DNA from: an uncultured Clostridia bacterium
GTDB taxonomy: Bacteria > Bacillota_A > Clostridia > Christensenellales > Borkfalkiaceae
Direction: 5' to 3'
Length of the DNA: 41,148 bases
Assembly (NCBI GenBank): GCA_934292955.1
Contig: CAKQXZ010000015.1
Span: 1-41,148, forward strand
Part shown: one piece after another, positions 1 to 7,796 of the stretch
How the letters are laid out: each line of letters starts with the position of its first letter
Numbering within the stretch: the first letter of the stretch is position 1
Notes under the pieces: generated by a model
The model's input: the letters and a program-made list of their open reading frames with translations, nothing else
Told to the model about the DNA's origin: nothing
Database searches by the model: none
Translations under genes and position numbers: made by a program

Positions 1-360
1 CGACCGGATCGCGATCTTGCCGTCGCGGTCGATATCGTATTCGAAAGTAATAACGTCGCCGACCTCTAACTTGTTTATTTCGTCCTGATTGTCGGCTATG
101 TATTTTCCTATGATCAAATCGTTTTTCTTGAACCCGCTCGGTTTGCTTTTATCTACCGAGTCGGGCTTATCCGCGTTCATAGAGTCGGATAACACCGTCA
201 GATAGCAATTTCCGCCGATTGTGGGAACACTTTTCTTGTTCGCATTGGCGGAAACCGCTACTACGGTAACTACCAGCGCAAATACCACAAACATCCATAA
301 AAAAACGTTGAGTATTATGCCGAGTACTTTTTTCACTTTCAATTTTGTCTGGTTTTCCAT
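1..360 (-). CDS. sipW: Signal peptidase I, SipW-like (partial, C-terminus off window)
   Basis: The reverse strand is open from ATG at 360 to the window edge, giving the first 120 residues. Residues about 8-35 are a membrane segment (KVLGIILNVFLWMFVVFALV) and are followed by the signal peptidase I Ser motif (LTVLSDSMN), then GFKKNDLIIGKYI and LEVGDVITFEYDID, the strands typical of the SipW/ER-type peptidase. The Lys or His general-base region would lie beyond position 1. A SipW-like enzyme removes the special signal peptides of TasA-like proteins at the outer face of the membrane. Three or more proteins encoded just upstream carry such signals, which supports the call. It follows the TasA-like gene by 138 bp with no terminator seen, so it is probably co-transcribed. 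The gene symbol is by family resemblance only. Confidence 0.85.
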   Translation of the reverse strand, partial: MENQTKLKVKKVLGIILNVFLWMFVVFALVVTVVAVSANANKKSVPTIGGNCYLTVLSDSMNADKPDSVDKSKPSGFKKNDLIIGKYIADNQDEINKLEVGDVITFEYDIDRDGKIAIRS

Positions 361-498
361 TCCCTTGTCCCTTACGCGCTGAAGCGCAGATTTTTTGTGT
401 GATTTTTTTGTCGGCGGTGCGATCCGCAAAAACGCTTTTCCCGCGACGGGATATTTTCCCCGCCGCGGAAAGTTAAAAAGTTTTTTTTAGTGTGTTGA

Positions 499-1275
499 TT
501 ATGCGTTGGTGCTCGAAATTTCGAAATCAAGTGCAAATGAACCCTTAATTTCCAAAATATCGGTTACAGTCTTTACATTTGCATTATTACCATCAATGTA
601 AACATAAACGACAACTTCAATTTTTGTTGTATTAGACAAAGTAAACTTAGCGGTTGTAAACTGTGCGTCGTCACTAACTTCAATCCATTCGTCTCCGATT
701 TTTACAACAGCCTTTGCCGAACCAGCGTCGGTTTTTACATTTTTCGTTATTTTAATGTACTGATTTTCGATTGCTTCTGAATCTTTAGACAAAGTAAGCC
801 ATACTTTATAAGCTGCCGCATAATTTGCAAATTCGGCAGTGCTTTCCGGATTAAGTTGTTTAACGTTCGTTACATAGTTGTTTACGCCATCTCTTTTCGT
901 ATTGTTGGCAGTAACCCAAACATTATCACCAGCAGTTACTTTGCCGTCGGTAACGAGATTAAAGTCGGTCGTTCCGTCTTTCTTACCCATTGTTGTAGCT
1001 GCATCAACCTTTTTGAAAAACGCGGCAGGATAAAGCTCTGTTATTCCAGGTTTTTGAGCATCTATCTCTGTAGTAACAGTAGTATCCATTTCGGTTCCAG
1101 TCTTATCTTCTGCGTTAATAAGCAGGTAAGTAGAATTTGACTTAGCAGTAACCTGCATACCGGAAGCCGTAACTTTAGTGTTCATCGAGAACCAAGCAAA
1201 GGTCGAAGAGCCGAGCATGATCGCGCTTACGAGCAACATGCAGAACGCAGGGATAAGTTTTTTGAACTTTTTCAT
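499..1275 (-). CDS. SipW-dependent secreted protein, TasA/camelysin-like
   Basis: 258 residues. The N-terminus is a basic MKKFKK, a hydrophobic core and then GSSTFAWFSMNT, the signature of SipW-dependent signal peptides (small-x-AWF-x-MN). The mature part is beta-rich (alternating Val/Thr/Lys), has no cysteines past the signal peptide and no anchor, consistent with an extracellular fibre- or matrix-forming protein of the TasA/CalY type. Start ATG at 1275 is preceded by a perfect AAGGAG at suitable spacing. The signal peptidase follows directly. A hairpin (1313-1340) and a larger structured region (1387-1455) lie in the presumed leader. Whether it shares the transcript of the membrane protein upstream (stop at 1595) is unclear because a repeat separates them. 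Family membership of the mature domain is inferred from size, signal and context. Confidence 0.8.
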   Translation of the reverse strand: MKKFKKLIPAFCMLLVSAIMLGSSTFAWFSMNTKVTASGMQVTAKSNSTYLLINAEDKTGTEMDTTVTTEIDAQKPGITELYPAAFFKKVDAATTMGKKDGTTDFNLVTDGKVTAGDNVWVTANNTKRDGVNNYVTNVKQLNPESTAEFANYAAAYKVWLTLSKDSEAIENQYIKITKNVKTDAGSAKAVVKIGDEWIEVSDDAQFTTAKFTLSNTTKIEVVVYVYIDGNNANVKTVTDILEIKGSFALDFEISSTNA

Positions 1276-1312
1276 AATTTTTCTCCTTAAAAAATTAAGT
1301 TTTTTTATTTTT

Positions 1313-1340
1313 ATCGCGAAAAACGCACCTTTCTCGCGAT
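1313..1340. other. Hairpin in leader of TasA-like gene
   Basis: ATCGCGA and TCGCGAT arms of 7 bp enclose a 14-nt loop about 40 nt upstream of the start codon. In the minus direction it is followed by A-rich, not T-rich, sequence, so it is not a terminator for that strand. On the plus strand T residues follow, but no plus-strand gene ends nearby. A role in message stability is possible. Confidence 0.4.
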
Positions 1341-1386
1341 TTTTAACGTGGTTTATATATATCTTAAGCGGCGGTTAAATATCTTC

Positions 1387-1455
1387 GCGCGGCTCTCGAT
1401 TTTCCGCGATAGGGAATGGAAAATCTTGGTCGTGGAAGCAAACCGAAAGCCGCAC
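1387..1455 (-). ncRNA. Candidate structured leader element
   Basis: Two nested perfect or near-perfect stems: an outer 10-bp stem (1444-1453 with 1389-1398, one G-U pair) and an inner 8-bp stem (1418-1425 with 1398-1405) with a 12-nt loop. An asymmetric single-stranded stretch of about 18 nt lies on one side between them. It lies 112-180 nt upstream of the TasA-like start. It does not match the c-di-GMP-I pattern seen at the other two leaders and I do not recognise it. No T-tract follows in either direction, so it is not a simple terminator. Confidence 0.4.
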
Positions 1456-1481
1456 AAAGAACTATGGGTTGCTAAATAAAG

Positions 1482-1583
1482 GTCATGTTGAGCGGAGCGC
1501 AGCGCAGTCGAAACATCCAGGCGTTAGCCGCATATTTCAATAATTCGCCGACATTTTCAGCCTTCCCCCCCTTGGGGAAGGCT
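1482..1583 (+). repeat. Dispersed repeat families A + short B
   Basis: Family A core (GTCATGTTGAGCG, then AGCGCAGTCGAAACATC) followed by a 30-nt link and the palindrome AGCCTTCC...GGAAGGCT of family B. The same A-link-B order, nearly base for base, is found at 3633-3740. This copy lacks the long tail of B. It fills most of the 319-bp gap 1276-1594, together with the two structured elements described at 1313-1340 and 1387-1455. Confidence 0.8.
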
Positions 1584-1594
1584 TATGTTGGGCG

Positions 1595-2362
1595 TCACGT
1601 CTCTAATATCTCAAACACCATGTCGGTTTTGAATTGCCCGCCGAGAACGTCGTCCGTGCAGTCGGGATCGTTGCCTTCAAGCCAGATGACCACCGTAATT
1701 TTAGACATATCGCCCGGCATAAAATCTTCTATCACGCCTTCGGTGACGAGATCCGCGCTTAAAAAGTTGGTCATAACGCGGTTATCGGGGTCGATTTCGG
1801 GTTCGCCGTTGCCGCCCGTGCGGGGCTTGGCGTAATCGACGTACTTTTCGCTGTACGTATAACTTCCGTCTGCCGACTTGTAATAGTCGGGGTTAAAGTA
1901 TATTCTTATGCGGGCGGCGGCGTCTATGCCCAAAGTCGCACGCGAAATTAAGAAACTGTATTTATAGGCGCACTTTTCTTCGCCCGTATTCTTAAGATAG
2001 AACGTGTAAGCAAGATAGTTATCGCCGTTGTGCGCGCCGTTGATATCGTTAAGGTCGCCCGGCAGAATGCTCGAAGCAATGTTGTCTATATTGGTGACGG
2101 GCTCTGCGTTCAGCCTTGATATAGGGCTTTTGAACCCGTCGTTTTCGCACAGCGCGATTGCGTATTTGCGGTTGCCGTAGTCTTTAACTTTAATGGTGAA
2201 CGCGCCGTAACTTTCGAACGCGAGAGCCACCAGATAAAGTATTATAAGCAGCAGCACCATTGCCCCGATTATGGGCGGAATCGTTTTTGTGTAGTTGCGC
2301 TCGCGCTTTACCGCCTCCGCGCTTTGTTTTAACGAAGATTTAGGTTTTTTAATGTCACTCAT
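1595..2362 (-). CDS. Membrane-anchored TasA-like protein
   Basis: About 255 residues. A cytoplasmic basic N-terminus of about 30 residues is followed by one membrane helix (residues about 32-52, IPPIIGAMVLLLIILYLVAL). An outside domain carries motifs reminiscent of camelysin/TasA folds (AYTFYLKNTGEEKCAYKYSF, then VIEDFMPGDMSKITVVIWLEG, a pattern of the late strands of this fold). No SipW-type cleavage motif is present, so it is probably a retained anchor or assembly factor. ATG at 2362 is chosen over GTG at 2371 because AAGGTGG sits five bases before it. It overlaps the upstream EAL-like gene by 8 nt (ATGAGTGA), which implies translational coupling. It is thus under the c-di-GMP riboswitch at 3412-3494. 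The function is inferred. Confidence 0.7.
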   Translation of the reverse strand: MSDIKKPKSSLKQSAEAVKRERNYTKTIPPIIGAMVLLLIILYLVALAFESYGAFTIKVKDYGNRKYAIALCENDGFKSPISRLNAEPVTNIDNIASSILPGDLNDINGAHNGDNYLAYTFYLKNTGEEKCAYKYSFLISRATLGIDAAARIRIYFNPDYYKSADGSYTYSEKYVDYAKPRTGGNGEPEIDPDNRVMTNFLSADLVTEGVIEDFMPGDMSKITVVIWLEGNDPDCTDDVLGGQFKTDMVFEILET

Positions 2363-3296
2363 TGCCGCCACCTTCTTCGTTTATTTCGGTTGTTTCGTTT
2401 GTTTCCGCGCCGTCGGATTCGCTTTCGGCGGCGTTGATAAGTTCGTCGCTTTCTTCGGTTGTTTCTTCGCTTTCTTCCGCGGCGTACGTTCCTATAAACT
2501 CGCTTTCGGTTATGCGCTTAAAGGTTGCGCCCGTGCTGCCCGAATACTTTTCTGACGGCACAAACCCGGCGCAGTCGCGCGCACGGAACTCGCGCAGTTC
2601 TTCGTCGTAATCGACTTTTTCGGCAATCGCTTTGCCGCCAAGGCTTTTAACAAGATTAAGCAGCGGCGCGACGGCGGAATATCTTTCCCTGTCGGTAACA
2701 AGCGCGTTGAGCTCGGTTGAAGTAAACACTACGTCCGGACAAACGGATATAACCTTTTCTATGGGGAAATCTTTGCCGCCGTAACCGTCCACCGCAACTT
2801 TAAGACCTGCGGCGCGGATATCGCGGAACGCGTTTTTCAAAATTTCGGTATCGAGTTCGAACGCTTCGGGGTAAAACTCAAGGTATAAGCCCTTGCCGCT
2901 CTCGCCCAAAGCCGATAAAACGTCTTTAAGCCGCGTGTAAAGTTCGCCGTCTTCTAAAAGAGAACTTGAACATCTTATGTAAAGTTCGCCCGACCTTAAA
3001 CCGTCCTTTTCCTGCGCACGGTCGAAAATCTTTTTGATTTTGCACGCCTTTTTAATCGCCTTAAGCGATATATCGTTAAGAAGTTTCCCGTCCGCGGCGG
3101 AGCGCATATATTCTTCGGGATAAAGCGTTCCCGAAACCACGCTGTTTACCGTAAGGCTTGCCCGATAGCCCTTTATTTCGCCGTAATAACAATCGTAAAC
3201 GGCTTCTAAAACGGTTTCGAGCGGCTTCACCCCGCTTGCGATAGTACGCGCAACATAACTATTAAGTTGTTTTTCAAGCGTAGTTCTTTCTATCAT
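2355..3296 (-). CDS. Degenerate EAL-domain protein
   Basis: 313 residues from ATG at 3296. Reading further upstream would translate the riboswitch and terminators, so longer starts are rejected. Residues about 125-270 follow the EAL fold (GLYLEFYPEAFELD, GLKVAVDGYGG, VVFTSTEL, GGKAIAEKVDYDEELREF, CAGFVPSEKYSG), but the catalytic set is lost. The EAL motif is replaced by ELYIRCSS, the metal-binding Asp pair by VDGYGG and the Lys by FTSTE. Only the late Glu of AEKV remains. It is therefore probably a c-di-GMP receptor or a non-binding regulator rather than a phosphodiesterase. The C-terminus (last about 55 residues) is very acidic, rich in Glu/Ser/Thr. No signal peptide is present. It is the first gene behind the duplicated-terminator riboswitch and is coupled to the membrane TasA-like gene. 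Confidence 0.7.
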   Translation of the reverse strand: MIERTTLEKQLNSYVARTIASGVKPLETVLEAVYDCYYGEIKGYRASLTVNSVVSGTLYPEEYMRSAADGKLLNDISLKAIKKACKIKKIFDRAQEKDGLRSGELYIRCSSSLLEDGELYTRLKDVLSALGESGKGLYLEFYPEAFELDTEILKNAFRDIRAAGLKVAVDGYGGKDFPIEKVISVCPDVVFTSTELNALVTDRERYSAVAPLLNLVKSLGGKAIAEKVDYDEELREFRARDCAGFVPSEKYSGSTGATFKRITESEFIGTYAAEESEETTEESDELINAAESESDGAETNETTEINEEGGGNE

Positions 3297-3311
3297 ACCC
3301 GTTCGGAAAAT

Positions 3312-3363
3312 AAAAAGGCTGCAATCGATTCGGGTATTCTTACCCCGAAAAAAGATTGCAACC
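3312..3363 (-). terminator. Riboswitch terminator 2 (duplicate)
   Basis: Stem GGTTGCAATC (3363-3354) with GATTGCAGCC (3326-3317), one G-U-tolerant position, enclosing a small 5-bp inner hairpin and followed by TTTTT (3316-3312). It ends 15 nt before the ATG at 3296. Its 5' arm lies in the second copy of the aptamer's 3' half (3354-3373). Confidence 0.8.
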
Positions 3364-3431
3364 CGGCTAACTTTATAAATAAAAAAGGTTGCAATCGTAC
3401 TTGTAAAAGATGATTGCAACCCGGCTAACTT
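3354..3431 (-). repeat. 20-nt direct repeat of the aptamer 3' half
   Basis: Identical 20-nt blocks at 3354-3373 and 3412-3431 (58 nt apart) comprise the closing strand of the c-di-GMP-I aptamer plus the terminator 5' arm. The bases before each block (minus strand AAGTTAGCC) can pair with the ACTT of the aptamer's second hairpin, so either copy could complete the fold. Confidence 0.9.
3381..3421 (-). terminator. Riboswitch terminator 1
   Basis: Perfect 10-bp stem GGTTGCAATC (3421-3412) / GATTGCAACC (3396-3387) followed by TTTTTT (3386-3381). The 5' arm contains the TTGC strand that closes the outer helix of the aptamer. Ligand binding should therefore compete with termination, making this an ON switch by inference. 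Confidence 0.85.
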
Positions 3432-3494
3432 CTATTAAAAAGTCCTCGTGGCTTTGCGTCACCGCCTCACGACGGTTTTGCCCTATTGAGTTTG
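3412..3494 (-). ncRNA. c-di-GMP-I (GEMM) riboswitch 1
   Basis: Reading the minus strand: GGGCAAAACC, then a hairpin ACCGTC-GTGA-GGCGGT with a GNRA loop, the highly conserved ACGCAAAGCC (3459-3450), a P3-like stem beginning GAGGACTT, and AGCCGGGTTGC (closing strand). This order matches the c-di-GMP-I class (RF01051 in Rfam, from memory; not searched). It starts within a few bases of the predicted transcription start of the promoter at 3503-3532. It controls the degenerate EAL protein and the membrane TasA-like protein. Confidence 0.9.
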
Positions 3495-3502
3495 TGTGTT
3501 AC

Positions 3503-3532
3503 ATAATATCACATTCAATAAAGGTTTGTCAA
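3503..3532 (-). promoter_or_regulatory. Sigma-70 promoter of riboswitch 1 operon
   Basis: TTGACA (3532-3527) and TATTAT (3508-3503) with an 18-bp spacer. The predicted start is near 3496, directly at the aptamer. Confidence 0.85.
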
Positions 3533-3582
3533 CAGTTTTTTCGAAATTTTTTTTGTATTATATAATTGTTGTATGTGTGCCG

Positions 3583-3935
3583 TCATGTTGAGCCTTTTTC
3601 TTTCTTCCGTCATGTTGACTTTTTTCCTTTCCCGTCATGTTGAGCGTAGCGAAGCGTAGTCGAAACATCTAGGCATTAGCCGCACATTTCAATAATTCGC
3701 CGACATTTTCAGCCTTCCCCCCTTGGGGAAGGTGGATTTTGCGAGCCTGCGAGCAAAAGACGGATGAGGACAAAAAAACTTAATGCGAGTGCAGCGGCTT
3801 ATTGTCCTCTCTCGGCACTTGCGTGCCACTTCGCCTACGCGGCGGACGCGCCCCTTTTGTCGCTGGCGCGACATTTCCCCCGCTATCGGGGGAATCTACC
3901 CCAAAAGGGGAAAGCCAAATTTGACTTATGTTAGG
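3583..3935 (+). repeat. Dispersed repeats: A (3633-3680) and long B (3714-3930)
   Basis: Two incomplete A starts (GTCATGTTGA at 3582 and 3609) precede a full A copy, a link shared with 1531-1560 and the longest B copy in the window. B contains the hairpins CCTTCCCC/GGGGAAGG, TTTTGC/GCAAAA, AGAGGAC/GTCCTCT and GGCAC-TTGC-GTGCC. In this copy a GC-rich insertion (about 3833-3895) interrupts the tail. It fills the gap between the end of the 963-residue protein (3983) and the promoter at 3532. Confidence 0.85.
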
Positions 3936-3982
3936 CGAAGGCAAAGTTTGACTTGCGTACGACAACTAATAACCGCCCAATT

Positions 3983-6874
3983 TTACCAACTTGCTTTTGT
4001 TTCGTCTTCGGCACCCAGCGTCGAACCGGACGGAACAAGTGCGCAAACAAGATTTTTATTTTGCCGCCAATAATAAACAGTTGTGTTAATATCGACCGTA
4101 ACGTCGGCAGAATGCTTTTCACGCTTGAAGAATACTTCGTCGTTGATTGCGCTCGTTCCGTCGCCGCCGAGCTTGAACCCGACGTCATTGTAACTCGGAT
4201 ATCCGCCGCTCGGAACGGAAAGAGTATCGCTTGTATCGGCAGCTGACATACTTACAAAATCGACCGATTCCATAAGATACGGCAAAGTTTGAGTTTCGCC
4301 CGAGCCGCCGCTGCCGTCGTCGCCGTTCGCCCCTATGTCCAGATACATAATGTAGGCACCTGCACCCGTAGTAGCGGAACCGAGAGCATACTCGTCACCT
4401 TTATTCACAGGTATTTCAAAATAATACGCTGTATTTGAAACAATTTCGGGATTTATAATCCAATCGCAATCGAATTCAAGTTCGTATCCGGCGGATAGCG
4501 TATCTGAATAAGTGCCGTCTGAATACAGATAAATGTACTCACTCCCGGATTTAGAGTATATTTGAGATATTTCTTTTATTTGGGAAATACTCGTATCCGC
4601 ATTGCGTATTATTCTATGAAGTGAGAAGAAATTTTTATCCGAACCATAATAAGTACCTGCAAAAAAAGCAACGTATCCTTTGGAAGGTGCACTAAACGTC
4701 AATGCATTGGCAGGTATTTCATAACTATAGTGGGTGATTCCGTTTATCTTTACTTTAGGTGCCACTAAAACATTATCTTCGTTTATGGGCGCATTCATAA
4801 AATGCATTCCGCAAACAGTTGTTTTATTAAGTAAAAGTTCGTTAAGTTTTTCTCGAGCCTTAGTGTATGCCTTTAATTTAAGATCTGAAACGCTAGTTTT
4901 ATCATAACCTGATAAAGATGAATGCACACTACCATTCTCACTATTGAAATCGTCTTTTATACGAACAAATTCGTTCGAATTTTTTGTTTTTGTTAAAAGT
5001 TCAAACGTTGCTCCAGTACCGAAAGTTTTTTCTCCGTTGATAGACCTATATATGCCGCCAAAACCACCAATACTCCTTATATTCGTACGAAAATCTCCCG
5101 TGACACTATTCGATTCGATAGTGGTAGAACCGCTTGCAATATAACCAGGATTGGCGTCAGAAACTGTGTAATCATCATTCGTAAGAATTGGAATATATGT
5201 TGCAAAACTTCTATCTTCCCCATTTATAATGCCAGTATAGGTATAATTTATATTTGAAATCAAATTTTTGCCTGTAGTGTCAAATGTAAGGGCACTTTCA
5301 GAAGAATTACCGCCCCACTGACTTCCATAATTCAAATAATACGACCACCTACCCGTCACGTAATAAAGATAGTTATTATCATAATCCATAATCCAATTCA
5401 TTGTTTGAGATGATGAAACATTCAAAACCGTATAGGACAAATTAAGATAATATTTTGTGTCTTTTACGTAAGTATACAAAGCCCTGTCACTACTATCATA
5501 GTACCAAGTTACAGCTTTATTCGGATCGGTTGTTGCAATTCTTGCCCCACTGACACTCAAGCCGTTGAGCGTCAGATAATTGTTCCCGCTCTTTATAAAA
5601 AACCCACCGTTTGGAACATTCTCAGAAGAATAAACGTTTTCACTTTTCCCACCATATGTATACAACATTGTATCAACAGATCTACTGGTAAAATATACAG
5701 AACCTTTATCTTCATCAAAAAATCTTAATCCACCGCTACTTGCATCCGCATAAGTATCCATGTTAACAAATGACGCATTTTTTTTAAAATCAAGCAACCT
5801 ATTATGCAGACTCAACATATCGATCGAGCCGCCCCAACCGCCCGGTTGCTCCCCGTCGCCCACTGCCGGGTCTTCCGACCAGCCGACGAGTTTTTCGTCG
5901 TAATCGCCTACGAGCGAGTATTTAGAAACAACCGTATCGTAAGAACGTTGATTATTTGTGGAATCAAAAAGCCCTATAACCCCGCCTGAAGTTTCCGCCG
6001 CCACCGAGATTTTGCTGCGGTAAACGCCCGTGTTTTGCACCGAACTGCAGATATAGCCCGCCAAAATGCCGACGAGAGATTTTGCGGATTCGCTGTTAAC
6101 CTTGACCCGATCGATATAAAACCCGCTTATTTTCATGCCCGAATAGTAAAAATCGTTGGCGGCAGTATTAAACGCCGTACCGTCGGCGTTCGTTTCGGGA
6201 ATAGGAATAAGCGTTTTACCGTCTTCGCCGTATTTATGTTTGTTGAGATCGCTTTTGGTATAATATGAAGTAACAAAAGAATCTCCCGAAGCGTTAAGCG
6301 TAAGGTCACCCGCAACGCCGAACATGCCTATAATATCCACTTGCGCGCGGGTTGAATTATCGGTAACGGTGCCTGTGGTTGTTAAAACGCCGTTATCGTC
6401 GAACCGTGCGCCGCGCGGGTATACTTTAAGGTTGTAATCGGTGCTTTTAGCCGTGTTTTTTGTGTTTGAAACAATAAAATTGTAAACAACCTTACCGTTT
6501 CCGTCGAAATTACCTATAAAAGGATATTCCTTTGTGCCTATAGGCGGAAGAGCAAGACCTTCCATATCAAGCCCGGCGCCGTCAAAAGCGAGTTTGAAAA
6601 AACTCTGCGCCCTGCCGTTGTTGATATATCCGCCGAGATTGAAATAGCCGAGATATTGCAGCCACGCAAGGTTATACATATGCGTGCGGGTTGTAATTAA
6701 ATAAGGGTCATTCTTACTGCCGTCGCCGCCCGCAAAATACGAAACTCTTGTCGCTCCGCTGAACGAATCGGGAAAATCCACGGGGTTTTCTATCGCCAGC
6801 CAGCTAAAAGACGTGGCGACGACTAACGCAACCGCCGCAAAAACGGCAGGCAAAAATTTTAATATTTTTTTCAT
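3983..6874 (-). CDS. Large SipW-type secreted surface protein (963 aa)
   Basis: The N-terminal signal ends ATSFSWLAIENP, a variant of the SipW-dependent pattern (small-x-W-x-x-x-N). Then GDGSKNDPYLITTRTHMYNLAWLQ and IGNFDGNGKVVYNFIV, typical of the start of GLUG/beta-helix or pectin-lyase-like surface proteins, followed by VGILAGYICSSVQNTGVY, a further beta-helix-like turn. The middle, about 400-560, is rich in Tyr/Asn and has lectin-like repeats (YLTLNGLSVSGARI, YLNLSYTVLNVSSS, YYLNYGSQW). No LPXTG or membrane anchor is present at the C-terminus (ends ETKASW). ATG at 6874 has AGGGGGG seven bases upstream. It starts 13 bp after the preceding SipW-type gene, so both depend on riboswitch 2. Likely a matrix or adhesin component; no exact family recognised. 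Confidence 0.7.
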   Translation of the reverse strand: MKKILKFLPAVFAAVALVVATSFSWLAIENPVDFPDSFSGATRVSYFAGGDGSKNDPYLITTRTHMYNLAWLQYLGYFNLGGYINNGRAQSFFKLAFDGAGLDMEGLALPPIGTKEYPFIGNFDGNGKVVYNFIVSNTKNTAKSTDYNLKVYPRGARFDDNGVLTTTGTVTDNSTRAQVDIIGMFGVAGDLTLNASGDSFVTSYYTKSDLNKHKYGEDGKTLIPIPETNADGTAFNTAANDFYYSGMKISGFYIDRVKVNSESAKSLVGILAGYICSSVQNTGVYRSKISVAAETSGGVIGLFDSTNNQRSYDTVVSKYSLVGDYDEKLVGWSEDPAVGDGEQPGGWGGSIDMLSLHNRLLDFKKNASFVNMDTYADASSGGLRFFDEDKGSVYFTSRSVDTMLYTYGGKSENVYSSENVPNGGFFIKSGNNYLTLNGLSVSGARIATTDPNKAVTWYYDSSDRALYTYVKDTKYYLNLSYTVLNVSSSQTMNWIMDYDNNYLYYVTGRWSYYLNYGSQWGGNSSESALTFDTTGKNLISNINYTYTGIINGEDRSFATYIPILTNDDYTVSDANPGYIASGSTTIESNSVTGDFRTNIRSIGGFGGIYRSINGEKTFGTGATFELLTKTKNSNEFVRIKDDFNSENGSVHSSLSGYDKTSVSDLKLKAYTKAREKLNELLLNKTTVCGMHFMNAPINEDNVLVAPKVKINGITHYSYEIPANALTFSAPSKGYVAFFAGTYYGSDKNFFSLHRIIRNADTSISQIKEISQIYSKSGSEYIYLYSDGTYSDTLSAGYELEFDCDWIINPEIVSNTAYYFEIPVNKGDEYALGSATTGAGAYIMYLDIGANGDDGSGGSGETQTLPYLMESVDFVSMSAADTSDTLSVPSGGYPSYNDVGFKLGGDGTSAINDEVFFKREKHSADVTVDINTTVYYWRQNKNLVCALVPSGSTLGAEDETKASW

Positions 6875-6887
6875 AAGTCGCCCCCCT

Positions 6888-7715
6888 TTATCCTGCCGCG
6901 GAAAGCAGTAATTCGAAATCGAGTAAAAACGGAATGGAAGAATTTTCGCCGCCTTCGGTAAAAACGGGATTTTCCATATTCGCGTCGAACACGGCGGACA
7001 TTAAGTTCGAATCGTAAGTCAGCATCATAAAAAACACAAATCCGCCGTTTTCGTTATTATCGGCAACAACGCTTAAACTATCTGTTATTACCGGCGTTTT
7101 ATTCAATGAACCCGCGATATCAGCCGCAGCGCCGGCATTGCCGTTGAAAAAACCGACCGGATTTTGGGGAAGTTGCGCTATTGTATACGTTGTATTACCC
7201 GCAGGGTCGGCTGATTTTGTAATATCGACAGTTGTATCGGCAGAAACGAATGCGGAAATCGCGACCACGCTCGAAAGCGCGTTGTTTATGGTCGTTCCGT
7301 CCTCTTTATAGCCGGTTTGGGTTAATTGCAATCCGTTTGTTGCCGTTGCCGAGCCTAAAAAGAAGTCCGTTTGTGTGCTGCCCGCTACTTTTACGTTCAT
7401 TTGGGAATGCAGCGTGACTTTAATTAAAAACTGATATTTGTCGGCAAGAATGTCGTACTTTCCCATAACGTTGCCGGCTTGAGTTGCGGCGGGTTTGAAA
7501 ACGTAGCCGTCGGCATTGGAGTCGGCAACATAATATTCAACGCTTTTTACAAGCGACGTGTCTTTAATAAGAACCCCCATGCCGCCCGCGTTTGTGTCTT
7601 TGTTCATCGCAAACCACGAAAGCGTCAGCGTGACAAGCGAAAAAAAGCTTAACGCGCACGTTATAAGCGAAGAAATCATTTTAAGTTTTGATTTTGATTT
7701 TACGTTCATACTCAT
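6888..7715 (-). CDS. SipW-dependent-type secreted protein
   Basis: 275 residues. The signal region KLKMISSLITCALSFFSLVTLTLSWFAMNKDTN matches the SipW-dependent pattern (SWFAMN). The mature part is a beta-rich domain of about 235 residues containing VEYYVADSNADGYVF and GGFVFFMMLTYDS and no cysteine. Two in-frame ATGs (7715 and 7709) are possible; neither has a strong ribosome site and the first is given. It is the first gene of the operon controlled by riboswitch 2 and is followed after 13 bp by the 963-residue protein. Probable role: extracellular matrix subunit or minor component. The function is inferred from signal type and context. Confidence 0.75.
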   Translation of the reverse strand: MSMNVKSKSKLKMISSLITCALSFFSLVTLTLSWFAMNKDTNAGGMGVLIKDTSLVKSVEYYVADSNADGYVFKPAATQAGNVMGKYDILADKYQFLIKVTLHSQMNVKVAGSTQTDFFLGSATATNGLQLTQTGYKEDGTTINNALSSVVAISAFVSADTTVDITKSADPAGNTTYTIAQLPQNPVGFFNGNAGAAADIAGSLNKTPVITDSLSVVADNNENGGFVFFMMLTYDSNLMSAVFDANMENPVFTEGGENSSIPFLLDFELLLSAAG

Positions 7716-7796
7716 TGCCCGTTAAAATACCCTTGTTATCCGTTAAAACTACCTTAAGCACGCCGAATAATACGCGGCGCACCGTAAAAAAACAAT

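Noticed and set aside
1387..1455. Third c-di-GMP riboswitch upstream of the TasA-like gene
   Set aside because: No ACGCAAAGCC, no GNRA-loop first hairpin and no overlapping terminator.
3297..3419. N-terminal extension of the EAL-like protein
   Set aside because: These codons are the riboswitch 3' half and both terminators; translation from there is not credible.
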